64,000 nucleotides of DNA, taken from Hydractinia symbiolongicarpus. Its lineage: Eukaryota > Cnidaria > Hydrozoa > Anthoathecata > Hydractiniidae. A model generated the notes under the pieces. The model was not told the origin of the DNA. It worked only from the letters and a program-made list of their open reading frames with translations, and did not search any database. The stretch is taken from the NCBI RefSeq assembly GCF_029227915.1, contig NC_079879.1, positions 1,612,001 through 1,676,000 of the forward strand. The letters are read 5' to 3'. Positions 14,501-27,900 of the stretch are shown here, piece by piece. Within the stretch, counting starts at the first letter, position 1, and each line of letters starts with the position of its first letter. Position numbers and translations under genes: made by a program.

Positions 14501-16389
14501 GTGAGTAAATTGATTTCCTGAGCGATTCTTTAAATTATTTTTTCTCCACTAAAACGCATGAGACTTGAAGTTTATAAAAATGATTTCATTTTTGATGAGA
14601 CGCTGAATAAAAGGAGTTTAATCGCCGGCAAACGAAAACCCGCGATTTCCCTTAAATCCCGGACTCGGCCTGTATAGTCAAAAGTATACAAAGAAAGTAC
14701 GCAGGGAGTAAACTCATTTCCCGAACGATTCTTTAAATTATTATTTCACCACTAAAACGCATGAGACTTGTAGTTTTCAAAAATGTTTTCATTCTTGATA
14801 AGACACTGAAAAAAAAAGTTTAATCGCGGGCAAACGAAAACCCGAGATTTCCCGTAAATCCCGGGCTTGACCCCTATAGTCAAAAGTACACAAAGAAAGT
14901 ACCCAGGAAGTAAACTCATTTTTGGAACGTTTTTTTGAATTATCGTTTCACCACTATAACGCATGAGACTTGTAGTATTCAAAAATGTTTTCATTTTTGA
15001 TGGGACGCTGAATAGAAGAAGTTTAATCGCCGGCAAACGAAAACCCGCGATTTCCCGTAAATCCCGGGCTTGGCGCGTATAGTCGAATGTATACAAAGAA
15101 AGTAAACTGGGAGTAAACTCATTTCCCGAATAATTTTTTAAATTAATTTTTTACCACTAAAACGCATAAGACTTGTAGTTTTTAAAAATGATTTCATTTT
15201 TGATGAGACGCAGAATAAAAGGAGTTTAATCTCCGGAAAACGAAAACCCGCGATTTCCCGTAAATCCCGGACCCGGCCCGTATAGTCAAAAGTATACAAA
15301 TAAAGTACGCAGGGAGTAAACTCATTTCCTGAACGATTCTTTAAATTTTTTTCACCACTAAAACGCATGAGACTTGTAGTTTTCAAAAATGTTTTCATTT
15401 TTGATGAGACGCTGATAAGAAGAAGTTTAATCGCCGGCAAACGAAAACCCGCGATTTCCCGTAAATCCCGGGCCTGGCCCGTATTGTCGAATGCATACAA
15501 AGAAAGTACTCAGTCAGTAAACTGATTTCCCGAACGATTCTTTAAATTATTTTTTCACCACTAAAACGCATGAGACTTGTAGTTTACAAAAATGTTTTCA
15601 TTTTTGATGAGACGCTGAATAAAAGAAGTTGAATCGCGGGCAAACGAAAACCGGAGATTTCCCGTAAATCCCGGGCTTGGCCCCTACAGTCAAAAGTACA
15701 CAAAGAAAGTACCCAGGCAGTAAACTCATTTTTGGAATGTTTTTTCGAATTATTTTTTCACCACTATAACGCATGAGACTTGTAGTATTCAAAAATGTTT
15801 TCATTTTTGATGGGACGCTGAATAGAATAAGTTTAATCGCCGGCAAACGAAAACCCGCGATTTCCCGTAAATCCCGGGCCTGGCCCGTATAGTCGAATGC
15901 ATACAAAGAAAGTACTCAGTGAGTAAATTGATTTCCCGAGCGATTCTTTAAATTATTTTTTCTCCACTAAAACGCATGAGACTTGAAGTTTATAAAAATG
16001 ATTTCATTTTTGATGAGACGCAGAATAAAAGGAGTTTAATCTCCGGAAAACGAAAACCCGCGATTTCCCGTAAATCCCGGACCCGGCCCGTATAGTCAAA
16101 AGTATACAAATAAAGTACGCAGGGAGTAAACTCATTTCCCGAACGATTCTTTAAATTATTTTTTCACCACTAAAACACATGAGACTTGAACTTTTCACAA
16201 ATGTTTTCATTTTTGATGGGACGCTGAATAGAATAAGTTTAATCGCCGGCAAACGAAAACCCGCGATTTCCCGTAAATCCCGGGCTTGGCGCGTATAGTC
16301 GAATGTATACAAAGAAAGTAAACTGGGAGTAAACTCATTTCCCGAATGATTTTTTAAATTAATTTTTTACCACTAAAACGCATAAGACT
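11550..16389 (+). repeat. Superblock copy B
   Basis: Matches superblock C in two registers: offset 5,274-5,275 bp (26 monomers) from about 11.55 to 12.28 kb, then 5,679 bp (28 monomers) from about 12.30 to 16.39 kb. The 405 bp change in register means B lacks two monomers near 12.30 kb that A and C keep. The internal 10-mer is present (12,723 and 14,752 start equivalent stretches). The match to C ends near 16,390, where B reads TAGTTTTTAAAAATG and C reads TAGTTTACAAAAATG. Confidence 0.82.
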
Positions 16390-16824
16390 TGTAGTTTTTA
16401 AAAATGATTTCATTTTTGATGAGACGCAGAATGAAAGGAGTTTAATCTCCGGAAAACGAAAACCCGCGATTTCCCGTAAATCCCGGACCCGGCCCGTATA
16501 GTCAAAAGTATACAAATAAAGTACGCAGGGAGTAAACTCATTTCCCGAACGATTCTTTAATTTATTTTTTCACCACTAAAACGCATGAGACTTGAACTTT
16601 TCACAAATGTTTTCATTTCTGATGAGACGCTAAATAAAAGAGGTTTAATCGCCGGCAAACGAAAACCCGCGATTTCCCGTAAATCCCAGGTTAGGCCCGT
16701 ATAATCGAATGTATACAAAGAAAGTACCCAGGGAGTAAACTCATTTCCCGAACGATTTTTTAAATTATTTTTTCACCACTAAAACGCATGAGACTTGTAG
16801 TTTATAAAAATGATTTCATTTTTG
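16390..16824 (+). repeat. Spacer monomers between superblocks B and C
   Basis: About two monomers of common type (GCAGAATGAAAGG, then GACTTGAACTTTTCACAAATG) link the end of B to the start of C. No unique sequence is present. Confidence 0.65.
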
Positions 16825-19800
16825 ATGAGCCGCTGAATAAAAGGAGTTTAATCTCCGGCAAACGAAAACCCGCGATTTCCCGTAGGTCCCGGACCCGGCC
16901 CGTATAGTCAAAAGTATACAAAGAAAATACGTGGGGAGTAAACTCATTTCCCGAACGATTCTTTAAATTATTATTTCACCACTAAAACGCATGAGACTTG
17001 AAGTTTTCAAAAATGATTTCATTTTTGATGAGACGCTGAATAAAAGAAGTTAAATCGCCGGCAATCGAAAACCCGCGATTTCCTGTAAATCCAGGGCCTG
17101 GCCCGTATAGTCGAATGTATGCAAAGAAAGTACCCAGTGAGTAAATTGATTTCCCGAGCGATTCTTTAAATTATTTTTTCACCACTAAAACGCATGAGAC
17201 TTGAAGTTTTCAAAAATGTTTTCATTTCTGATGAGACGTTAAATAAAAGAGGTTTATTCGCCGGCAAACGAAAACACGCGATTTCCCTTAAATCCCGGAC
17301 TCGGCCTGTATAGTCAAAAGTATACAAAGAAAGTACGCAGGGAGTAAACTCATTTCCCGAACGATTCCTTAAATTATTATTTCACCACTAAAACGCATGA
17401 GACTTGTATTTTTCAAAAATGTGTTCATTCTTGATAAGACGATGAAAAAAGAAAGTTTAATCGCGGGCAAACGAAAACCGGAGATTTCCCGTAAATCCCG
17501 GGCTTGGCCCCTATAGTCAAAAGTACACAAAGAAAGTACCCAGGCAGTAAACTCAATTTTGGAATGTTTTTTTGAATTATTTTTTCACCACTATAACGCA
17601 TGAGACTTGTAGTATTCAAAAATGTTTTCATTTTTGATGGGACGCTGATAAGAAGAAGTTTAATCGCCGGCAAACGAAAACCCGCGATTTCCCGTAAATC
17701 CCGGGCCTGGCCCGTATTGTCGAATGCATACAAAGAAAGTACGCAGGGAGTAAACTCATTTCCCGAACGATTCTTTAAATTATTATTTCACCACTAAAAC
17801 GCATGAGACTTGTAGTTTTCAAAAATGTTTTCATTCTTGATAAGACATTGAAAAAAAAAGTTTAATCGCGGGCAAACGAAAACACGAGATTTCCCGTAAA
17901 TCCCGGGCTTGGCCCCTATAGTCAAAAGTACACAAAGAAAGTACCCAGGCAGTAAACTCATTTTTGGAATGTTTTTTCGAATTATTTTTTCACCACTATA
18001 ACGCATGAGACTTGTAGTATTCAAAAATGTTTTCATTTTTGATGGGACGCTGAATAGAATAAGTTTAATCGCCGGCAAACGAAAACCCGCGATTTCCCGT
18101 AAATCCCGGGCCTGGCCCGTATAGTCGAATGCATACAAAGAAAGTACTCAGTGAGTAAATTGATTTCCCGAGCGATTCTTTAAATTATTTTTTCTCCACT
18201 AAAACGCATGAGACTTGAAGTTTATAAAAATGATTTCATTTTTGATGAGACGCTGAATAAAAGGAGTTTAATCGCCGGCAAACGAAAACCCGCGATTTCC
18301 CTTAAATCCCGGACTCGGCCTGTATAGTCAAAAGTATACAAAGAAAGTACGCAGGGAGTAAACTCATTTCCCGAACGATTCTTTAAATTATTATTTCACC
18401 ACTAAAACGCATGAGACTTGTAGTTTTCAAAAATGTTTTCATTCTTGATAAGACACTGAAAAAAAAAGTTTAATCGCGGGCAAACGAAAACACGAGATTT
18501 CCCGTAAATCCCGGGCTTGACCCCTATAGTCAAAAGTACACAAAGAAAGTACCCAGGCAGTAAACTCATTTTTGGAACGTTTTTTTGAATTATCGTTTCA
18601 CCACTATAACGCATGAGACTTGTAGTATTCAAAAATGTTTTCATTTTTGATGGGACGCTGAATAGAAGAAGTTTAATCGCCGGCAAACGAAAACCCGCGA
18701 TTTCCCGTAAATCCCGGGCTTGGCGCGTATAGTCGAATGTATACAAAGAAAGTAAACTGGGAGTAAACTCATTTCCCGAATGATTTTTTAAATTAATTTT
18801 TTACCACTAAAACGCATAAGACTTGTAGTTTTTAAAAATGATTTCATTTTTGATGAGACGCTGAATAAAAGAAGTTAAATCGCCGGCAATCGAAAACCCG
18901 CGATTTCCTGTAAATCCAGGGCCTGGCCCGTATAGTCGAATGTATGCAAAGAAAGTACCCAGTGAGTAAATTTATTTCCCGAGCGATTCTTTAAATTATT
19001 TTTTCACCACTAAAACGCATGAGACTTGAAGTTTTCAAAAATGTTTTCATTTCTGATGAGACGTTAAATAAAAGAGGTTTAATCGCCGGCAAACGAAAAC
19101 CCGCGATTTCCCGTAAATCCCGGGCTAGGCCCGTATAGTCGAATGTATACAAAGAAAGTACCCAGGGAGTAAACTCATTTCCCGAACGATTTTTTAAATT
19201 ATTTTTTCACCACTAAAACGCATGAGACTTGTAGTTTATAAAAATGATTTCATTTTTGATGAGACGCTGAATAAAATGAGTTTAATCGCCGGCAAACGAA
19301 AACACGCGATTTCCCTTAAATCCCGGACTCGGCCTGTATAGTCAAAAGTATACAAAGAAAGTACGCAGGGAGTAAACTCATTTCCCGAACGATTCCTTAA
19401 ATTATTATTTCACCACTAAAACGCATGAGACTTGTATTTTTCAAAAATGTGTTCATTCTTGATAAGACGATGAAAAAAGAAAGTTTAATCGCGGGCAAAC
19501 GAAAACCGGAGACTTCCCGTAAATCCCGGGCTTGGCCCCTATAGTCAAAAGTACACAAAGAAAGTACCCAGGCAGTAAACTCATTTTTGGAATGTTTTTT
19601 TGAATTATTTTTTCACCACTATAACGCATGAGACTTGTAGTATTCAAAAATGTTTTCATTTTTCATGGGACGCTGATAAGAAGAAGTTTAATCGCCGGCA
19701 AACGAAAACCCGCGATTTCCCGTAAATCCCGGGCCTGGCCCGTATTGTCGAATGCATACAAAGAAAGTACTCAGTCAGTAAACTGATTTCCCGAACGATT

Positions 19801-22069
19801 CTTTAAATTATTTTTTCACCACTAAAACGCATGAGACTTGTAGTTTACAAAAATGTTTTCATTTTTGATGAGACGCTGAATAAAAGAAGTTGAATCGCGG
19901 GCAAACGAAAACCGGAGATTTCCCGTAAATCCCGGGCTTGGCCCCTATAGTCAAAAGTACACAAAGAAAGTACCCAGGCAGTAAACTCATTTTTGGAATG
20001 TTTTTTCGAATTATTTTTTCACCACTAAAACGCATGAGACTTGTAGTATTCAAAAATGTTTTCATTTTTGATGGGACGCTGAGTAGAATAAGTTTAATCG
20101 CCGGCAAACGAAAACCCGCGATTTCCCGTAAATCCCGGGCCTGGCCCGTATAGTCGAATGCATACAAAGAAAGTACTCAGTGAGTAAATTGATTTCCTGA
20201 GCGATTCTTTAAATTATTTTTTCTCCACTAAAACGCATGAGACTTGAAGTTTATAAAAATGATTTCATTTTTGATGAGACGCTGAATAAAAGGAGTTTAA
20301 TCGCCGGCAAACGAAAACCCGCGATTTCCCTTAAATCCCGGACTCGGCCTGTATAGTCAAAAGTATACAAAGAAAGTACGCAGGGAGTAAACTCATTTCC
20401 CGAACGATTCTTTAAATTATTATTTCACCACTAAAACGCATGAGACTTGTAGTTTTCAAAAATGTTTTCATTCTTGATAAGACACTGAAAAAAAAAGTTT
20501 AATCGCGGGCAAACGAAAACCCGAGATTTCCCGTAAATCCCGGGCTTGACCCCTATAGTCAAAAGTACACAAAGAAAGTACCCAGGAAGTAAACTCATTT
20601 TTGGAACGTTTTTTTGAATTATCGTTTCACCACTATAACGCATGAGACTTGTAGTATTAAAAAATGTTTTCATTTTTGATGGGACGCTGAATAGAAGAAG
20701 TTTAATCGCCGGCAAACGAAAACCCGCGATTTCCCGTAAATCCCGGGCTTGGCGCGTATAGTCGAATGTATACAAAGAAAGTAAACTGGGAGTAAACTCA
20801 TTTCCCGAATAATTTTTTAAATTAATTTTTTACCACTAAAACGCATAAGACTTGTAGTTTTTAAAAATGATTTCATTTTTGATGAGACGCAGAATAAAAG
20901 GAGTTTAATCTCCGGAAAACGAAAACCCGCGATTTCCCGTAAATCCCGGACCCGGCCCGTATAGTCAAAAGTATACAAATAAAGTACGCAGGGAGTAAAC
21001 TCATTTCCCGAACGATTCTTTAAATTTTTTTCACCACTAAAACGCATGAGACTTGTAGTTTTCAAAAATGTTTTCATTTTTGATGAGACGCTGATAAGAA
21101 GAAGTTTAATCGCCGGCAAACGAAAACCCGCGATTTCCCGTAAATCCCGGGCCTGGCCCGTATTGTCGAATGCATACAAAGAAAGTACTCAGTCAGTAAA
21201 CTGATTTCCCGAACGATTCTTTAAATTATTTTTTCACCACTAAAACGCATGAGACTTGTAGTTTACAAAAATGTTTTCATTTTTGATGAGACGCTGAATA
21301 AAAGAAGTTGAATCGCGGGCAAACGAAAACCGGAGATTTCCCGTAAATCCCGGGCTTGGCCCCTACAGTCAAAAGTACACAAAGAAAGTACCCAGGCAGT
21401 AAACTCATTTTTGGAATGTTTTTTCGAATTATTTTTTCACCACTATAACGCATGAGACTTGTATGATTCAAAAATGTTTTCATTTTTGATGGGACGCTGA
21501 ATAGAATAAGTTTAATCGCCGGCAAACGAAAACCCGCGATTTCCCGTAAATCCCGGGCCTGGCCCGTATAGTCGAATGCATACAAAGAAAGTACTCAGTG
21601 AGTAAATTGATTTCCCGAGCGATTCTTTAAATTATTTTTTCTCCACTAAAACGCATGAGACTTGAAGTTTATAAAAATGATTTCATTTTTGATGAGACGC
21701 AGAATAAAAGGAGTTTAATCTCCGGAAAACGAAAACCCGCGATTTCCCGTAAATCCCGGACCCGGCCCGTATAGTCAAAAGTATACAAATAAAGTACGCA
21801 GGGAGTAAACTCATTTCCCGAACGATTCTTTAAATTATTTTTTCACCACTAAAACGCATGAGACTTGAACTTTTCACAAATGTTTTCATTTTTGATGGGA
21901 CGCTGAATAGAATAAGTTTAATCGCCGGCAAACGAAAACCCGCGATTTCCCGTAAATCCCGGGCTTGGCGCGTATAGTCGAATGTATACAAAGAAAGTAA
22001 ACTGGGAGTAAACTCATTTCCCGAATGATTTTTTAAATTAATTTTTTACCACTAAAACGCATAAGACTT
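16825..22069 (+). repeat. Superblock copy C
   Basis: Third copy of the superblock, directly to the right of B, so B and C form a near-tandem pair with a period of 26-28 monomers. Its first part also matches copy A from about 17.17 kb (A from 3.79 kb). Equivalent marks recur in B and C 5,679 bp apart: GACGATGAAAAAAG at 13,787 and 19,466, and TTTTTCATGGGACG near 13,981 and 19,660. The internal 10-mer is present (18,402 and 20,431). Private changes include TTGTATGATTC near 21,460 and TAGTATTAAAAAATG near 20,652. Confidence 0.82.
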
Positions 22070-22859
22070 GTAGTTTACAAAAATGTTTTCATTTTTGATG
22101 AGACGCTGAATAAAAGAAGTTTAATCGCCGGCAAACGAAAACCCGCGATTTTCCGTATATCACGGACTCGGCCCGTACAGTCAAATGTATACAAAGAATG
22201 TAACCAGGGAGTAAACTCATTTCCCAAACGATTTTTTAAATTATTTTTTCACCACTAAAACGCATGAGACTTGTAGTTTATAAAAATGATTTCATTTTTG
22301 ATGAGACGCTGAATAAAAGGAGTTTAATCGCCGGCAAACGAAAACCCGCGATTTCCCTTAAATCCCGGACTCGGCCTGTATAGTCAAAAGTATACAAAGA
22401 AAGTACGCAGGGAGTAAACTCATTTCCCGAACGATTCTTTAAATTATTATTTCACCACTAAAACGCATGAGACTTGAACTTTTCACAAATGTTTTCATTT
22501 CTGATGAGACGCTAAATAAAAGAGGTTTAATCGCCGGCAAACGAAAACCCGCGATTTCCCGTAAATCCCAGGTTAGGCCCGTATAATCGAATGTATACAA
22601 AGAAAGTACCCAGGGAGTAAACTCATTTCCCGAACGATTTTTTAAATTATTTTTTCACCACTAAAACGAATGAGACTTTTAGTTTAGAAAAATGATTTCA
22701 TTTTTGATGAGACGCTGAATAAAAGGAGTTTAATCTCCGGCAAACGAAAACCCGCGATTTCCCGTAGGTCCCGGACCCGGCCCGTATAGTCAAAAGTATA
22801 CAAAGAAAATACGCGGGGAGTAAACTCATTTCCCGAACGATTCTTTAAATTATTATTTC

Positions 22860-23062
22860 ACCACTAAAACGCATGAGACTTGTAGTTTTCAAAAATGTGT
22901 TCATTCTTGATAAGACGCTGAAAAAAAAAAGTTTAATCGCGGGCAAACGAAAACACGAGATTTCCCGTAAATCCCGGGCTTGACCCCTATAGTCAAAAGT
23001 ACACAAAGAAAGTACCCAGGCAGTAAACTCATTTTTGGAACGTTTTTTTGAATTATCTTTTC
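22860..23062 (+). repeat. W-type divergent monomer (representative)
   Basis: This 203 bp copy differs from the common monomer at many linked positions. An A homopolymer follows GACGCTG in place of GAATAAAAG; CGCGGGC replaces CGCCGGC, so the NaeI palindrome is lost; CCCCTATAGTC replaces CCCGTATAGTC; GTACAC replaces GTATAC; and CATTTTTGGAACG replaces CATTTCCCGAACG. About 37 copies lie between 0.2 and 37.5 kb. Sub-variants include GACGATGAAAAAAG (at 4,057, 6,084, 10,541, 12,164, 13,787, 17,438 and 19,466, all whole monomers apart) and GACACTGAAAAAA. Confidence 0.85.
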
Positions 23063-23265
23063 ACCACTATAACGCATGAGACTTGTAGTATTCAAAAATG
23101 TTTTCATTTTTGATGGGACGCTGATAAGAAGAAGTTTAATCGCCGGCAAACGAAAACCCGCGATTTCCCGTAAATCCCGGGCCTGGCCCGTATTGTCAAA
23201 TGCATACAAAGAAACTACTCAGTCAGTAAACTGATTTCCCGAACGATTCTTTAAATTATTTTTTC
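23063..23265 (+). repeat. V-type monomer (usual partner of W)
   Basis: This 203 bp copy directly follows a W monomer. It is marked by CACTATAACGCATGAG, TAGTATTC before the inverted repeat, GATGGGACGCTGA after it, and CGGGCCTGGCCCG. The W-V pair (about 406 bp) behaves as one unit in most of domain 1. Exceptions, where W runs into a non-V monomer, occur near 8.08, 24.87, 26.09 and 36.06 kb and look like recombination joints. Confidence 0.8.
23178..23190. other. GC-rich inverted repeat CGGGCC-T-GGCCCG
   Basis: A 6 bp perfect dyad around a single T. Monomers with GGGCTTGGCCC keep a shorter 5 bp form (CGGGC, TTG, GCCCG). Monomers with GGACTCGGCCC lose it, so it is a subfamily trait. Confidence 0.7.
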
Positions 23266-24474
23266 ACCACTAAAACGCATGAGACTTGTAGTTTACAAAA
23301 ATGTTTTCATTTTTGATGAGACGCTGAATAAAAGAAGTTTAATCGCCGGCAAACGAAAACTCGCGATTTTCCGTATATCACGGACTCGGCCCGTATAGTC
23401 AAATGTATACAAAGAATGTACCCAAGGAGTAAACTCATTTCCCTAACGATTTTTTAAATTATTTTTTCACCATTAAAACGCATGAGACTTGTAGTTTTCA
23501 AAAATGATTTCATTTTTGATGAGACGCTGAATAAAAGAAGTTTAATCGCCGGCAAACGAAAACCCGCGATTTCCCGTATATCACGGACTCGGCCTGTATA
23601 GTCAAAAGTATACAAAGAAAGTACGCAGGGAGTAAACTCATTTCCCGAACGATTCTTTAAATTATTATTTCACCACTAAAACGCATGAGACTTGAACTTT
23701 TCACAAATGTTTTCATTTCTGATGAGACGCTAAATAAAAGAGGTTTAATCGCCGGCAAACGAAAACCCGCGATTTCCTGTAAATCCCAGGTTAGGCCCGT
23801 ATAATCGAATGTATACAAAGAAACTACTCAGTCAGTAAACTGATTTCCCGAACGATTCTTTAAATTATTTTTTCACCACTAAAACGCATGAGACTTGTAG
23901 TTTACAAAAATGTTTTCATTTTTGATGAGACGCTGAATAAAAGAAGTTTAATCGCCGGCAAACGAAAACTCGCGATTTTCCGTATATCACGGACTCGGCC
24001 CGTATAGTCAAATGTATACAAAGAATGTACCCAAGGAGTGAACTCATTTCCTGAACGATTTTTTAAATTATTTTTTCACCATTAAAACGCATGAGACTTG
24101 TAGTTTTCAAAAATGTTTTCATTTTTGATGGGACGCTGATAAGAAGAAGTTTAATCGCCGGCAAACGAAAACTCGCGATTTCCCGTAAATCCCAGGCCTG
24201 GCCCGTATTGTCGAATGCATACAAAGAAAGTACTCAGTCAGTAAACTGATTTCCCGAACGATTCTTTAAATTATTTTTTCACCACTAAAACGCATAAGAC
24301 TTGTAGTTTACAAAAATGTTTTCATTTTTGATGAGACGCTGAATAAAAGAAGTTTAATCGCCGGCAAACGAAAACCCGCGATTTTCCGTATATCACGGAC
24401 TCGGCCCGTACAGTCAAATGTATACAAAGAATGTAACCAGGGAGTAAACTCATTTCCCAAACGATTTTTTAAAT

Positions 24475-27020
24475 TATTTTTTCACCACTAAAACGCATGA
24501 GACTTGTAGTTTATAAAAATGATTTCATTTTTGATGAGACGCTGAATAAAAGGAGTTTAATCGCCGGCAAACGAAAACCCGCGATTTCCCTTAAATCCCG
24601 GACTTGGCCTGTATAGTCAAAAGTATACAAAGAAAGTACGCAGGGAGTAAACTCATTTCCCGAACGATTCTTTAAATTATTATTTCACCACTAAAACGCA
24701 TGAGACTTGTAGTTTTCAAAAATGTTTTCATTCTTGATAAGACACTGAAAAAAAAAAGTTTAATCGCGGGCAAACGAAAACCCGAGATTTCCCGTAAATC
24801 CCGGGCTTGACCCCTATAGTCAAAAGTACACAAAGAAAGTACCCAGGCAGTAAACTCATTTTTGGAACGATTCTTTAAATTATTTTTTCACCACTAAAAC
24901 GCATGAGACTTGTATTTTATAAAAATGATTTCATTTTTGATGAGACGCTGAATAAAAGGAGTTTAATCTCCGGCAAACGAAAACCCGCGATTTCCCGTAG
25001 GTCCCGGACCCGGCCCGTATAGTCAAAAGTATACAAAGAAAATACGCAGGGAGTAAACTCATTTCCCGAAAGATTCTTTAAATTATTATTTCACCACTAA
25101 AACGAATGAGACTTGTAGTTTTCAAAAATGTGTTCATTCTTGATAAGACGCTGAAAAAAAAAAGTTTAATCGCGGGCAAACGAAAACACGAGATTTCCCG
25201 TAAATCCCGGGCTTGACCCCTATAGTCAAAAGTACACAAAGAAAGTACCCAGGCAGTAAACTCATTTTTGGAACGTTTTTTTGAATTATCTTTTCACCAC
25301 TATAACGCATGAGACTTGTAGTATTCAAAAATGTTTTCATTTTTGATGGGACGCTGATAAGAAGAAGTTTAATCGCCGGCAAACGAAAACCCGCGATCTC
25401 CCGTAAATCCCGGGCCTGGCCCGTATTGTCGAATGCATACAAAGAAAGTACTCAGTCAGTAAACTGATTTCCCGAACGATTCTTTAAATTATTTTTTCAC
25501 CACTAAAACGCATGAGACTTGTAGTTTACAAAAATGTTTTCATTTTTGATGAGACGCTGAATAAAAGAAGTTTAATCGCCGGCAAACGAAAACCCGCGAT
25601 TTCCCGTATATCACGGACTCGGCCCGTATAGTCAAATGTATACAAAGAATGTACCCAAGGAGTAAACTCATTTCCAGAACGATTTTTTAAATTATTTTTT
25701 CACCACTAAAACGCATGAGACTTGTATTTTATAAAAATGATTTCATTTTTGATGAGACGCTGAATAAAAGGAGTTTAATCGCCGGCAAACGAAAACCCGC
25801 GATTTCCCTTAAATCCCGGACTCGGCCTGTATAGTCAAAAGTATACAAAGAAAGTACGCAGGGAGTAAACTCATTTCCCGAACGATTCTTTAAATTATTA
25901 TTTCACCACTAAAACGCATGAGACTTGTAGTTTTCAAAAATGTTTTCATTCTTGATAAGACACTGAAAAAAAAAAGTTTAATCGCGGGCAAACGAAAACC
26001 CGAGATTTCCCGTAAATCCCGGGCTTGACCCCTATAGTCAAAAGTACACAAAGAAAGTACCCAGGCAGTAAACTCATTTTTGGAACGATTCTTTAAATTA
26101 TTTTTTCACCACTAAAACGCATGAGACTTGTAGTTTATAAAAATGATTTCATTTTTGATGAGACGCTGAATAAAAGGAGTTTAATCTCCGGCAAACGAAA
26201 ACCCGCGATTTCCCGTAGGTCCCGGACCCGGCCCGTATAGTCAAAAGTATACAAAGAAAATACGCAGGGAGTAAACTCATTTCCCGAAAGATTCTTTAAA
26301 TTATTATTTCACCACTAAAACGCATGAGACTTGTAGTTTTCAAAAATGTGTTCATTCTTGATAAGACGCTGAAAAAAAAAAGTTTAATCGCGGGCAAACG
26401 AAAACACGAGATTTCCCGTAAATCCCGGGCTTGACCCCTATAGTCAAAAGTACACAAAGAAAGTACCCAGGCAGTAAACTCATTTTTGGAACGTTTTTTT
26501 GAATTATCTTTTCACCACTATAACGCATGAGACTTGTAGTATTCAAAAATGTTTTCATTTTTGATGGGACGCTGATAAGAAGAAGTTTAATCGCCGGCAA
26601 ACGAAAACCCGCGATCTCCCGTAAATCCCGGGCCTGGCCCGTATTGTCGAATGCATACAAAGAAAGTACTCAGTCAGTAAACTGATTTCCCGAACGATTC
26701 TTTAAATTATTTTTTCACCACTAAAACGCATGAGACTTGTAGTTTACAAAAATGTTTTCATTTTTGATGAGACGCTGAATAAAAGAAGTTTAATCGCCGG
26801 CAAACGAAAACCCGCGATTTTCCGTATATCACGGACTCGGCCCGTATAGTCAAATGTATACAAAGAATGTACCCAAGGAGTAAACTCATTTCCAGAACGA
26901 TTTTTTAAATTATTTTTTCACCACTAAAACGCATGAGACTTGTAGTTTATAAAAATGATTTCATTTTTGATGAGACGCTGAATAAAAGGAGTTTAATCGC
27001 CGGCAAACGAAAACCCGCGA
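24475..27020 (+). repeat. 6-monomer higher-order repeat, two copies plus part
   Basis: Copies of about 1,218 bp start near 24,475 and 25,690, with about 110 bp of a third to 27,020. The W-V pairs at 25,134 and 26,352 and the W run at about 24,724 and 25,942 keep the same distance. In each copy a W monomer runs into a non-V monomer (near 24,870 and 26,087), so this chimera formed before the duplication. Few differences are seen: GACTTGGCCTG against GACTCGGCCTG, and TTGTATTTTATAAAA against TTGTAGTTTATAAAA. Confidence 0.82.
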
Positions 27021-27900
27021 TTTTCCGTATATCACGGACTCGGCCCGTATAGTCAAATGTATACAAAGAATGTACCCAAGGAGTAAACTCATTTCCAGAA
27101 CGATTTTTTAAATTATTTTTTCACCATTAAAACGCATGAGACTTGTAGTTTTCAAAAATGATTTCATTTTTGATGAGACGCTGAATAAAAGGAGTTTAAT
27201 CGCCGGCAAACGAAAACCCGCGATTTCCCGTACATCCCGGACTCGGCCCGTATAGTCGAATGTATACAAGGAAAGTACCCAGCGAGTAAACTGATTTCCC
27301 GAACGATTCTTTAAATTTTTTTTCACCACTAAAACGCATGAGACTTGTAGTTTACAAAAATATTTTCATTTTTGATGAGACGCTGAATAAAAGAAGTTTA
27401 ATCGCCGGCAAACGAAAACCCGCGATTTTCCGTATATCACGGACTCGGCCAGTATAATCAAAAGTATACAAAGAAAGTACCCAGGAAGTAAACTCATTTC
27501 CCGAACGATTTTTTAAATTATTTTTTCACCACTAAAACGCACGAGACTTGTAGTTTTCAAAAATGATTTCATTTTTGATGCGACGCTGAATAAAAGGAGT
27601 TTAATCTCCGGCAAACGAAAACCCGCGATTTCCTGTATGTCCCGGACCCGGCCCGTATAGTCAAAAGTATACGAAGAAAATACGCAGGGAGTAAACTCAT
27701 TTCCCGAACGATTCTTTAAATTATTATTTCACCACTAAAACGCATGAGACTTGAAGTTTTCAAAAATGTTTTCATTTCTGATGAGACGCTAAATAAAAGA
27801 GGTTTAATCGCCGGCAAACGAAAACCCGCGATTTCCTGTAAATCCCGGGTTAGGCCCGTATAGTCGAATGTATACAAAGAAAGTAAACTGGGAGTAAACT
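27021..27900 (+). repeat. Mosaic satellite monomers
   Basis: Four to five monomers of the GTACCCAAGGAG, TACAAGGAAAG and GATGCGACG types, in the same order as the 6-mer at 3.1-3.8 kb. No non-satellite sequence. Confidence 0.7.

Larger units (their letters stand above)
22070..24474 (+). repeat. Mosaic satellite with a 3-monomer duplication
   Basis: Mixed monomers without a fixed higher-order period. One clear event: GAAACTACTCAGTCAG occurs at 23,211 and 23,820, and the following ~260 bp (to about 23,470 and 24,080) also match, a 609 bp or 3-monomer duplication. A W-V pair lies at 22,860-23,265. I see no gene, transposon or unique sequence. Confidence 0.75.
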
